Part shown: piece after piece, positions 1 through 6,725 of the stretch | Position numbering within the stretch: the stretch's first letter is position 1 | Layout of the letters: the number at the start of each line of letters is the position of its first letter | Origin: Oscillibacter sp. UBA6647 | GTDB lineage: Bacteria; Bacillota; Clostridia; Oscillospirales; Oscillospiraceae | DNA: 17,140 bases | Reading direction: 5' to 3' | Assembly: GCA_002455655.1 (NCBI GenBank) | Contig: DKLF01000126.1 | Coordinates: forward strand, 1-17,140 | The notes under the pieces: generated by a model | The model's input: only the letters and a program-made list of their open reading frames with translations | Told to the model about the DNA's origin: nothing | The model's database searches: none | Position numbers and translations under genes: made by a program

Positions 1-126
1 GGCATTATTCAGCAGACATTACATAAGACTGCAAACTAATTTGCGCATAACCTTTGACACTACCTTTATATGGTCATCTTCAGGGTCAAACACTCATTTC
101 ACCCCTATTTTCATTGACTTTAAGGC

Positions 127-174
127 AAAAAATAAACAGGATCGCCTTTTACTTTCGTAAAAAACAATCCTGTT
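127..174 (-). terminator. Rho-independent terminator after tRNA-Thr
   Basis: Read on the minus strand, AACAGGAT (167-174) pairs with ATCCTGTT (135-142). The loop between them contains a second short stem (TTTTAC/GTAAAA). A T-rich run (TATTTTTT, 127-134) follows. It lies directly after the CCA end of the tRNA, where its terminator is expected. Confidence 0.75.
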
Positions 175-179
175 CTCTT

Positions 180-254
180 TGGAGCTTGTGGTCGGAATCG
201 AACCGACAACCTGCTCATTACGAATGAGCTGCTCTGCCATTGAGCCACACAAGC
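180..254 (-). tRNA. tRNA-Thr, anticodon CGU
   Basis: On the minus strand the sequence folds into a full cloverleaf. The acceptor stem is GCTTGTG (248-254) with CACAAGC (184-190), followed by an encoded CCA (180-182). The D arm, the anticodon stem GCTCA/TGAGC and the T arm GTCGG-TTCGATT-CCGAC are all intact. The anticodon loop TTCGTAA gives anticodon CGU, which reads the Thr codon ACG. A37 is present, so this tRNA should be a substrate for the t6A modification made by TsaD, encoded about 0.9 kb away. No clear promoter was seen to the right of the gene. Confidence 0.95.
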
Positions 255-297
255 ATATTTCATTTTTGCTACTCGGCACTTGGAATTTTTCTTTGCT

Positions 298-373
298 CTA
301 ACGATACTACCTTAGCAACAACCGGCAAACTGCTGATTGCGAATGAGCTATTCTACCGCTGCGCCATCCCGAC
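298..373 (-). pseudogene. Degenerate tRNA remnant (5' half)
   Basis: Read on the minus strand from 373, the sequence begins GTCGGGATGGCGCAGCGGTA, a typical tRNA 5' end through the D loop. It continues into an anticodon arm GCTCA-TTCGCAA-TCAGC (apparent anticodon CGC) with a C:C mismatch. The D stem no longer pairs. After GCCGG, the start of a T stem, similarity stops: there is no T loop, no 3' acceptor strand matching GTCGGGA and no CCA. It is probably a decayed or recombined tRNA gene standing just upstream of the intact tRNA-Thr. Its original identity is uncertain. Confidence 0.6.
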
Positions 374-1098
374 ATTTACTCCAATAGGCGACTGGCTGCA
401 ACATCTGAATTGACCGCCCGCCACTGCACAAGTTACATAAAGCTACCAGATGGCGAAATGCAGAACCTAATGTAGAATAGCACATTTTTGCAGGAGCGTC
501 AACACAATTCTCCGAAAGCTTTTAAAAGAAAACGGAGAAGATACTGTTAAGAATGAATATCAAAAACAGAACCGAATAATACGAATTGTAATTTTTGCAG
601 GAAATGGTGCGAAACTCAATGGGCGATTTGACCATCGGGATAGCAGCGCGGCCAAGAGCATGCCTGCATTTTGCAAAAAACACTTAAATTCGCCATTGAC
701 AGACCAAAAAAACATAGAAGAAAAACAAGAAACACGCTTTCCTTAAAAAAATAAAAATTTACATAAGTCATACTATAACTTCTGACTACAAAAAGTTATC
801 CACATTTTCCACAGGGTTTTCAACAATGAAAAATTCCTTTGATATCAATGAAAATTGTAAAATTAAATAAAAATGAAAAAACAGCAATGCACAATTAGGA
901 GAGTTTTGAAATCCAAAAATGATTTACATAATACTTATGAGCTCGAAAATTTCTACATCAACTCTAAAAATTTCAAAAGCATTTTTTGAAACTGATAGAA
1001 AAAAAACGTGCCATGCAAAAGAGAAAGTTGACTCCCTTTACAGACGCGACCGGTGAATGCACGGGTATTCATGGAAAGGCTGTATATTGGAGAAGCCA
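374..1098. other. A+T-rich gene-free stretch
   Basis: No open reading frame here has both a ribosome site and a recognisable product. The composition is far richer in A+T than everything right of 1,100. It contains a doubtful tRNA-like stretch (621-694), a 12-bp direct repeat ATTTTTGCAGGA (484-495 and 591-602), a DnaA-box-like cluster (796-825), and copies of TTACATAA at 433, 759 and 924, with a fourth at 19 outside this stretch. It looks like decayed or control DNA rather than coding sequence. Confidence 0.6.
796..825 (+). promoter_or_regulatory. Cluster of three DnaA-box-like 9-mers
   Basis: TTATCCACA (796-804) is a perfect match to the bacterial DnaA-box consensus. It is directly abutted by TTTTCCACA (805-813, one mismatch), and TTTTCAACA (817-825, two mismatches) follows 3 bp later. 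All three point the same way and are followed by about 170 bp of very A+T-rich DNA that could unwind. This resembles a replication origin or a DnaA-regulated site. There is no dnaA, dnaN or rpmH gene in the window, so an oriC assignment is only a possibility. Confidence 0.4.
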
Positions 1099-1129
1099 GA
1101 AAAAAGCCGCCGGACGACTGTCCGGCGGC
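1099..1129 (-). terminator. Terminator of the polA-rimI-GNAT-tsaD operon
   Basis: A perfect 10-bp stem, GCCGCCGGAC (1106-1115) with GTCCGGCGGC (1120-1129), has a 4-base loop. In the minus-strand reading direction it is followed by six T residues (1100-1105). It sits 47 bp past the tsaD stop codon. Confidence 0.9.
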
Positions 1130-1176
1130 GGTGGAACATGAGCGGAGGTTATCGGCGAAAAGCCGGGGCTTTCGGA

Positions 1177-2184
1177 TCAGGCGTCCAGCGCACGGGTGGC
1201 ATAGGCGTTCAGGTCCATGCCTGCCCTGCATCCTGCCCGGAACTCGTAATATCCTTGGGCGCCGATCATCGCACCGTTGTCTCCGCAAAGGCGCAGGGGA
1301 GGCAAATAAAGCTTGCAGCCCGCTTCTTTGCAGGCAGCCTCCAAGTTCGCGCGGATAACGGAGTTGGCCGCCACGCCCCCGGCGGCGCACAGGGCCTTGT
1401 GCCCTGTCAGTGCCAGCGCGCGCATAGCGCGGGGAACCAGCTCACCGCTGACGGCGTTTGTAAAGTCCCGGGCCAGCGCGGCCCGGTCCAAGGGCTGGCC
1501 GGACTGCTCGGCGCGGTGGGCCAGATTTACCACCGCGGTTTTCAGCCCGGAAAAGCTCATATCCAGCTCCGCGCCGTCCACATGGGCGCGGGGAAGGGAG
1601 TATACGCCTCCCTGAGACTGCCGGGCCAGCTCATCCATCGGCTTTCCGCCGGGGTAGGGCAAGCCCAGAACCCGGGCGGCCTTGTCAAAGCACTCTCCGG
1701 CGGCGTCATCCCGGGTGGCGCCGAGAATGCGCAAGTCGGTATAGTCCCGCACATCGGCAATCAGCGTATTGCCCCCGGAGATGGCGAGGGCCACAAAGGG
1801 CGGCTCCAGCTCCGGAAAGGCCAAATAGTTGGCGGCGATGTGGGCGCGGATGTGGTGGACGGGAATCAGGGGCTTGCCCCAGGCGAAGGCAACGGACTTG
1901 GCAAAGCTCAGCCCCACTAGCACCGCGCCGATCAGTCCCGGCGCATAGGCCACGGCCACTGCATCAATGTCGTCCCGCCCGCAGCCGGCTTCACGTAAGG
2001 CCTGTTCGGTCAGGGCGGCGATGACTTCCACATGCTTGCGGGAGGCAAGCTCGGGGACCACGCCGCCGTATAGCGCGTGCATTTCAGCCTGTGAGGCAAT
2101 TACATCGGACAGCACCCGCCGTCCGTCCGCCACCACCGCCACGGCGGTTTCGTCGCAGGTGGATTCAAAAGCCAGAATGTTCAT
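1177..2184 (-). CDS. tsaD: tRNA N6-adenosine threonylcarbamoyltransferase TsaD
   Basis: TsaD moves the threonylcarbamoyl group from TC-AMP to A37 of tRNAs that read ANN codons, forming t6A; it works in the cytoplasm with TsaB and TsaE. The 335-residue length is standard for the bacterial family. Visible hallmarks are the N-terminal ASKHA nucleotide fold (ILAFESTCDET), the metal-binding HHIRAH motif with H111 and H115, AISGGNT, and a C-terminal GDNGAMIGAQG segment with the conserved Asp. The ATG at 2184 follows an AGAGG-type ribosome site. It is the last gene of a minus-strand operon, 24 bp after the GNAT gene, and ends before a strong terminator. TsaB and TsaE, often encoded beside TsaD and RimI, are not in this window. 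Confidence 0.97.
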   Translation of the reverse strand: MNILAFESTCDETAVAVVADGRRVLSDVIASQAEMHALYGGVVPELASRKHVEVIAALTEQALREAGCGRDDIDAVAVAYAPGLIGAVLVGLSFAKSVAFAWGKPLIPVHHIRAHIAANYLAFPELEPPFVALAISGGNTLIADVRDYTDLRILGATRDDAAGECFDKAARVLGLPYPGGKPMDELARQSQGGVYSLPRAHVDGAELDMSFSGLKTAVVNLAHRAEQSGQPLDRAALARDFTNAVSGELVPRAMRALALTGHKALCAAGGVAANSVIRANLEAACKEAGCKLYLPPLRLCGDNGAMIGAQGYYEFRAGCRAGMDLNAYATRALDA

Positions 2185-2208
2185 TGGTTCCTCTCTTTTC
2201 AGCAGGGT

Positions 2209-2802
2209 TTACTGGTCCCAGGGCACCACCGGCAGAGGGGGGGCGTCCGGATTCAGGGGAATGCGCATGTATTTTGCGTATTTTTCTGCTCCAAAGCGGC
2301 TCTCGTAAATAAAGCGGTGCTGAAGCATCAATTCCCCGTTACTGATCGGTCCGTCGGCCCAGTAAAGGGTTTTGTAGCGCACGCCGAAGGCCTCGGAGTC
2401 ATAGCCCGCCAGAAGGGCGCGGTTTCGGGCGTAGAAGTCCAGCCGCCGTTTTGCCATGGCGGTATCCGGGGCCTCCGCAGGAGACTCCGACTCCGCGAGA
2501 ATTACCCATCCCGCGTACAGCTCCTGCATCAATCGCAGAATCTCTCCGCCTGCGCCGCCGCCGCGCCGGGTGGGGGAGACGCACAGATAATCCAACAGCG
2601 TCCAGCCGGGCACGCCCATCCACAAAAAGCAGGCGCCTGTGATTTCGCCGTCCTCCACCAATACCAGTGGGTCGTAGCACCCGTCCTCCAGCATCTCCGT
2701 CATGGCCCGCAGGGGCTTTAGCTCCGCAGGCGGGAAGGCGGGGCGCAAAAGGGTTTCATAGACCGTCTTCAGCTCCGGGAGCGTCGCGGTTCTCAGTTCC
2801 AT
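2209..2802 (-). CDS. GNAT family N-acetyltransferase, substrate unknown
   Basis: This 197-residue protein has one GNAT fold. The acetyl-CoA-binding motif A is visible in the middle (LCVSPTRRGGGAGGEILRLM, with the RRGGGAGG pyrophosphate loop), preceded by strands around VLVEDGEITGACFLW. The C-terminal third is Tyr/Arg-rich and matches no specific subfamily I recognise. The ATG at 2802 is chosen over an in-frame TTG at 2808 because GGAG lies 7 bases before the ATG but only 1 base before the TTG. The first 47 bases overlap the 3' end of rimI, so translation of the two is probably coupled. Its place between rimI and tsaD suggests a link to translation or housekeeping, but this is inference only. 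Confidence 0.85.
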   Translation of the reverse strand: MELRTATLPELKTVYETLLRPAFPPAELKPLRAMTEMLEDGCYDPLVLVEDGEITGACFLWMGVPGWTLLDYLCVSPTRRGGGAGGEILRLMQELYAGWVILAESESPAEAPDTAMAKRRLDFYARNRALLAGYDSEAFGVRYKTLYWADGPISNGELMLQHRFIYESRFGAEKYAKYMRIPLNPDAPPLPVVPWDQ

Positions 2803-3259
2803 AGTCAAACTCCAATTTCATGATGAGCGCGTCCTCTTTTGGAAGCTCATAGTAATTTTTTCGCCGCCCCACGGTGCGAAAGCCGTGGTGTCCGTAGAGC
2901 ACGATGGCCGCCGTGTTGCTTGGGCGGACCTCCAGCGTTAAAAACGACAGGCGGTTTCCCTTTGCAAAATTGATAAACACCTGCAAAAGCTGGGCGGCCA
3001 CGCCCTTTTGCCGGTCCTCCGGCCGGACGGCCACGTTAGTGATATACCCCTCGTCCAAAATCACCTGCAACCCTGCGTAGCCCACCACCCGGTCGGATTC
3101 GTCCAGCGCGGTGAGGAAGGCGGAGCAGGCGTTGTCCAGCTCCTCCGCCAGCATGTTCCGGGACCAAGGGGCGGAAAAGCATACCTTTTCCAGCGCCGCG
3201 ATCTCGTCCAGATGTTCGGGGGACATGGGGACGATGCGCACCTGCTTTTTCTGTTCCAT
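2756..3259 (-). CDS. rimI: Ribosomal protein S18-alanine N-acetyltransferase RimI
   Basis: RimI acetylates the N-terminal alanine of ribosomal protein S18 using acetyl-CoA. The 167-residue product shows the RimI pattern: an N-terminal IVPMSPEHLDEIAALEKVCF helix, FSAPWS, the acetyl-CoA loop VRPEDRQKGVAAQLL, the TLEVRPSNTAAIVLYGHHGF block with the conserved Glu, and the end block KNYYELPKEDALIMKLEF. About 16 extra residues follow the usual end; their DNA overlaps the next gene, so the tail may exist mainly to carry that gene's ribosome site and start. The ATG at 3259 has GGAG 9 bases upstream. It follows polA by 45 bp and clusters with tsaD, as in many bacteria. Confidence 0.93.
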   Translation of the reverse strand: MEQKKQVRIVPMSPEHLDEIAALEKVCFSAPWSRNMLAEELDNACSAFLTALDESDRVVGYAGLQVILDEGYITNVAVRPEDRQKGVAAQLLQVFINFAKGNRLSFLTLEVRPSNTAAIVLYGHHGFRTVGRRKNYYELPKEDALIMKLEFDYGTENRDAPGAEDGL

Positions 3260-3304
3260 AGAAGGTTCTCCTTATTCAATGCATCGGGCCGGGACCTGCG
3301 TCCC

Positions 3305-5956
3305 TCAGCCCTTGGCCTCCAGCCAGTTTTTGCCCCAGTGGGCGTCGGCGGTGAGGGGAACGGACAACTGCGCCACGCCCTCCATCTCCTCTTTCAGCAG
3401 AGCAGAGGCTTTTTCCGCGTCGGCTGCGGGACACTCCACAATCAGTTCATCGTGAACCTGAAGCACCAGCCGCGCCTGGGGCAGCTCCGCCTTCAGCCGC
3501 TTCCACACGGCAATCATGGCCAGCTTCATGATGTCCGCAGCCGTGCCCTGAATGGGCATGTTCAGCGCCACTCGCTCACCGAAGGAGCGGAGGTTGAAGT
3601 TGCTGGAGGAAAGCTCCGGCAAATCCCGGCGGCGGCGATACAGTGTTTCCACATAGCCGTCCGCTCGGGCCTGCTCCACCACATGGTCCATATAGGCCCG
3701 CACCCCGGGGAAGGTGGCAAAGTACGCGTCCATATACGCCTTGGCTTCCTTCTGGGTGGTGCCGATGTCCTGACTGAGGGAGAAGGCGGAAATGCCGTAT
3801 ACAATGCCGAAGTTCACGGCCTTGGCCCGGCGGCGCATCTCGTGGGTCACGTCCTTCCGGTCCACGCCGAAAACGCGGGAGGCAGTTTCCGCGTGAAAAT
3901 CTCCCCCGGAGAGGAAGGCGGTACGCATTCCCTCATCGCCGGAGATGTGGGCCAAAAGGCGCAGCTCAATCTGGGAATAGTCCGCGTCCACCAGCACGTT
4001 GCCCGCCTCAGGGACGAACATCCGGCGGATTTCGCTGCCAAGGTCTGTCCGGGTGGGGATATTTTGCAGGTTTGGCTCTGTGGAGGACAGCCGCCCGGTG
4101 GCGGTGACGGTCATCTGGAAGTTGGTGCGCACCCGTCCGTCCGGGTCCAGCGCTTTTAAAAGCCCGTCGGCATAGGTGGATTTCAGCTTCGTAAGCTGGC
4201 GGTATTCCAGCACCGCGTCCGCAACCGGATGCTCTCCCCGCAGTTTTTCCAGCACGTCGGCGTTGGTGGACCAGCCGGTTTTCGTCTTTTTTCCATGGGA
4301 CAGGCCCAGACGGTCGAAGAGCACCTCGCCCAACTGCTTGGGGGAGTTGATGTTAAATTCCCCGTCCGCCAGTCGGTAGATGTCGGCTTCCAGCTCCTCC
4401 GCCCGTCGGCTCAACAGTCCGCCGAAATCGGACAGGGCCTTGGCGTCCACGCGGCAGCCTGCCAGCTCCATCTCCGCAAGGCAGCGGCACAAAGGAAGCT
4501 CGATGTCCTCAAACAGATCCCACTGTCCCCGCTCCTTAAGCTTTGCCTCCAGCGCGGAATACAGCGCGTCCACCGCGGAGGCATGGCTGCAAAAGGCTGC
4601 TTCTGCGGATGTCCGGTCCCCCAAAAGAGCAAAGGCGTCGGGGTCCAGATGCAGGGGCTTTGGCAGCTCCTCGTTGAAATAGGAGACAAACAGCCGTCCC
4701 AAGTCATAGCTCCCGGCGGTGGCGTCCAGCAGATAGGCCGCCAGCGCAGTGTCAAAGATAAAGCCCTCGGCGGGCAGGCCGTTTGCCAGCAGCAGTCGCA
4801 TCAAATCCTTTACGTTGTGAGAGACTTTCCTGATGCTGCCGGAGAACAGGGAAGAGAGGAGCACGTTCCAGTTTCCCTGATAGCGGTCGAAAAACAGCTC
4901 CGCCGTCACGGCGGTGTCACCCCCCGTCTCGCAGCAGACGACCACTCCGGTGAGGTCCGGCAGGGCTAGCAGGGACACATGGTCCGCGCAGTGCCAAAGC
5001 TCCAGCAGCTCTCCCGCCTTGACGGGGGTTTCCACTTGTTCCACTGTGACGGTAAAGGCGGTTTCGTTCTCTGCTGGGGCGGGAGTGTCCTGCCGGAGGC
5101 CGAACCGCTCAATGAGCTTGGAAAATTCCAGCTTTAAAAACAGGGGATAGGCGTCGGGTCCCGGAGTCTTTGCCGCGTTTGCCGCCGGGTCAAAGTCCAG
5201 CGGCGCGTCTGTTGCGATGGTGGCCAGCCAATAGGAGTGGCGGGCGGATTCTTCCCCCTCCGTCAGCCGCTTCAGGGCAGCGGGCTTTGCCTCAATCTCC
5301 GGCAGCTTTTCGTAAATCGTGTCGATGGAGCCGTATTTTTGAATCAGGGCCATAGCGGTCTTTTCGCCCACGCCGGGAACGCCCGGGATGTTGTCGGAGC
5401 TGTCGCCCATCAGGGCCTTTAAATCAATCATGTGAATGGGGTCGAAGCCGTATTCCTCACGGAAAGCTCCCGGAGTCATGTCTTTGGTGGTGGTCTGGCC
5501 CATGCGGGTGGAAACCAGCTTCACTTTCGTGGTTTCCGTGATAAGCTGGAGGGAGTCCTTGTCCCCCGTCACCACCACGCAGTCCCAACCCGCGGCCTCG
5601 CACCGACGGGACATGACGCCCAGCCAGTCGTCCGCCTCCCAGCCCTCCGCTTCATAGCGGGGGATGTTCAGCGCGTCCAGAACCTCTTTTAAAACCGGAA
5701 CCTGCATTTTGAGCTCCTCCGGCATGGGCTTGCGGGTGGCCTTGTAGTTTTCGTCCGCCTTGTGGCGGAAGGTGGGGGCGTGGAGGTCGAAGGCGACGCA
5801 GACCGCGTCGGGCTTTTCCTCGTCCCGCAGACGCAGAAGCGTGGTCAGAAATCCGTAAATCGCGTGGGTGTACAGCCCGTCCCGTGTGGTGAGGGGGCGG
5901 ATGCCGTAATAGGCGCGGTTTAAAATGCTGTTGCCGTCGATGGCCATGAGCTTCAT
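3305..5956 (-). CDS. polA: DNA polymerase I (5' nuclease + polymerase, proofreading site lost)
   Basis: This 883-residue Pol I fills gaps and removes RNA primers in replication and repair. Residues 1-290 are the 5' nuclease: D7, the EADD motif near 107-110, TGDKDS at 130-135, and GDSSDNIPGVPGVGEKTA at 184-201. Residues from about 300 to 480 are a vestigial 3'-5' exonuclease domain: the first DxE catalytic pair is not seen, while HNVKDL and FDTALAAYLLD persist. Proofreading is therefore probably absent, as in Bacillus and Thermus Pol I. The polymerase domain carries motif A (DADYSQIELR, Asp659), motif B (K712, F716, Y720) and motif C (HDE, Asp836). The ATG at 5956 follows GGAGG by 8 bases. It is the first gene of the operon, behind a TTGCCA/TATACT promoter. 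Confidence 0.98.
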   Translation of the reverse strand: MKLMAIDGNSILNRAYYGIRPLTTRDGLYTHAIYGFLTTLLRLRDEEKPDAVCVAFDLHAPTFRHKADENYKATRKPMPEELKMQVPVLKEVLDALNIPRYEAEGWEADDWLGVMSRRCEAAGWDCVVVTGDKDSLQLITETTKVKLVSTRMGQTTTKDMTPGAFREEYGFDPIHMIDLKALMGDSSDNIPGVPGVGEKTAMALIQKYGSIDTIYEKLPEIEAKPAALKRLTEGEESARHSYWLATIATDAPLDFDPAANAAKTPGPDAYPLFLKLEFSKLIERFGLRQDTPAPAENETAFTVTVEQVETPVKAGELLELWHCADHVSLLALPDLTGVVVCCETGGDTAVTAELFFDRYQGNWNVLLSSLFSGSIRKVSHNVKDLMRLLLANGLPAEGFIFDTALAAYLLDATAGSYDLGRLFVSYFNEELPKPLHLDPDAFALLGDRTSAEAAFCSHASAVDALYSALEAKLKERGQWDLFEDIELPLCRCLAEMELAGCRVDAKALSDFGGLLSRRAEELEADIYRLADGEFNINSPKQLGEVLFDRLGLSHGKKTKTGWSTNADVLEKLRGEHPVADAVLEYRQLTKLKSTYADGLLKALDPDGRVRTNFQMTVTATGRLSSTEPNLQNIPTRTDLGSEIRRMFVPEAGNVLVDADYSQIELRLLAHISGDEGMRTAFLSGGDFHAETASRVFGVDRKDVTHEMRRRAKAVNFGIVYGISAFSLSQDIGTTQKEAKAYMDAYFATFPGVRAYMDHVVEQARADGYVETLYRRRRDLPELSSSNFNLRSFGERVALNMPIQGTAADIMKLAMIAVWKRLKAELPQARLVLQVHDELIVECPAADAEKASALLKEEMEGVAQLSVPLTADAHWGKNWLEAKG

Positions 5957-6021
5957 AGAGGGGGCCTCCGCTCTTTTAAATTTACGGCCGCGCTTTGCGC
6001 GCCGAAGCTGTCTAAAACCAT

Positions 6022-6050
6022 AGTATACCGCATTTTACCCATAGTGGCAA
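6022..6050 (-). promoter_or_regulatory. Promoter of the polA operon
   Basis: On the minus strand, -35 TTGCCA (6045-6050) is separated by 17 bp from -10 TATACT (6022-6027). Transcription would start near 6,015, leaving a leader of about 60 bases before polA. It is the best sigma-A-type match in the divergent gap between polA and the Rrf2 gene. Confidence 0.8.
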
Positions 6051-6177
6051 CCGTTATGAGCTTTCCTCGAGAGAAAAAACACCGTAAAAAGAACCTTTTG
6101 CGGCCTGTGCAGCCGGAGAAAACAGAGTAAGGAACAGGGCTCATTTTCTCCAAAAACGCAAAAAAGGGAAAATACTC

Positions 6178-6209
6178 TTGAAATCCCATAATTCCTATGG
6201 CAAAATAGG
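6178..6209 (+). promoter_or_regulatory. Promoter and likely operator of the Rrf2 gene
   Basis: -35 TTGAAA (6178-6183), a 17-bp spacer and -10 CAAAAT (6201-6206) lie just upstream of the Rrf2 gene. The spacer holds an inverted repeat CCATA (6186-6190)/TATGG (6196-6200), which overlaps a second one, CCTAT (6194-6198)/ATAGG (6205-6209). Dyads lying on the core promoter would suit autorepression by the encoded Rrf2 dimer. The -10 match is poor, so the promoter call is moderate. Confidence 0.55.
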
Positions 6210-6229
6210 AGAAAGACGGGAGGTATGCT

Positions 6230-6655
6230 ATGAGAATATCTACAAAGGGTCGCTATGCGCTGCGGCTGATGATGGATCTTGCCTGCCGCCCGGGCAGTGA
6301 TCCGGTGGCGTTGAAGGACGTGGCGGAGCGGCAGGAGATTTCGCTGAAATACCTGGAGCAGATTGTGGGACTTTTGGGCAAGGCGGGATTTGTCCGCAGC
6401 GTCCGGGGTCCACAGGGCGGCTATCGCCTTTCCCGCGCGCCGGAAAATTATACGGTGGGGGAGATTCTCCGTCTGACGGAGGGCAGCCTTGCCCCGGTGT
6501 CCTGTCTGGAGGATGATGAAAACCTGTGCGAGCGGTGCAGCCAGTGCGGGACAGTGGATTTCTGGTCCGGACTGTACGCGGAGATCAACCGTTATATCGA
6601 CAAGTTTTCTCTGGCGGATCTGGTTGCGGCGGAAGAGCGCAAGTCACAATTTTGA
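6230..6655 (+). CDS. Rrf2/IscR-like transcription regulator with four Cys
   Basis: This 141-residue Rrf2-family DNA-binding protein has an N-terminal winged helix (MRISTKGRYALRLMMDLA; helix 3 around EISLKYLEQIVGLLGKAG; wing VRGPQGGYRLSR). A following cysteine group is C92, C100, C103 and C106 (C-x7-C-x2-C-x2-C). IscR-type members bind a [2Fe-2S] cluster through three Cys and one His in this segment, so an Fe-S or redox sensor is likely. The ATG at 6230 lies 6 bases after GGGAGG. Unlike many clostridial iscR genes it is not followed by iscS/iscU: the next gene is convergent and unrelated, so its targets cannot be read from context. It is probably autoregulated through the dyads at its promoter. 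Confidence 0.9.
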   Translation: MRISTKGRYALRLMMDLACRPGSDPVALKDVAERQEISLKYLEQIVGLLGKAGFVRSVRGPQGGYRLSRAPENYTVGEILRLTEGSLAPVSCLEDDENLCERCSQCGTVDFWSGLYAEINRYIDKFSLADLVAAEERKSQF

Positions 6656-6663
6656 AAACAGCG

Positions 6664-6710
6664 TAAAAAAGAAAGCAGCAGCCTGCCGGACGCATTCGGC
6701 AGGCTGCTGC
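6664..6710 (-). terminator. Terminator of the FapA-family gene
   Basis: A perfect 14-bp stem, GCAGCAGCCTGCCG (6675-6688) with CGGCAGGCTGCTGC (6697-6710), is followed on the minus strand by TTTCTTTTTT (6665-6674). It lies between convergent genes. On the plus strand there is no T run, so it serves the minus-strand gene best, although it may also slow readthrough from the Rrf2 gene. Confidence 0.88.
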
Positions 6711-6725
6711 TGTATATCCGCGCTG

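Noticed and set aside
94..279. 61-residue minus-strand frame over the tRNA
   Set aside because: It runs straight through tRNA-Thr and its terminator, has no ribosome site of note and resembles no family.
873..989. 38-codon plus-strand frame (MKKQQCTIRRVLKSKNDL...)
   Set aside because: There is no ribosome site before its ATG. An AGGAG lies inside it before a TTG, but the product is Asn/Lys-rich and unlike anything known, as expected by chance in A+T-rich DNA. I could not support it as a gene.
919..1056. 45-codon plus-strand frame starting ATGATTTACATA
   Set aside because: The only purine-rich site is about 17 bases away and the frame runs from A+T-rich into unrelated DNA without any recognisable motif.
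3008..4159. 383-residue plus-strand frame opposite rimI and polA
   Set aside because: It is antisense to two certain genes and is His/Gly/Val-rich with no motif, the usual shadow of G+C-rich coding DNA.
5953..6189. 78-residue minus-strand frame upstream of polA
   Set aside because: It covers the polA promoter and leader and overlaps the polA start. The polA promoter (6,022-6,050) lies inside it, and it lacks a ribosome site and family resemblance.
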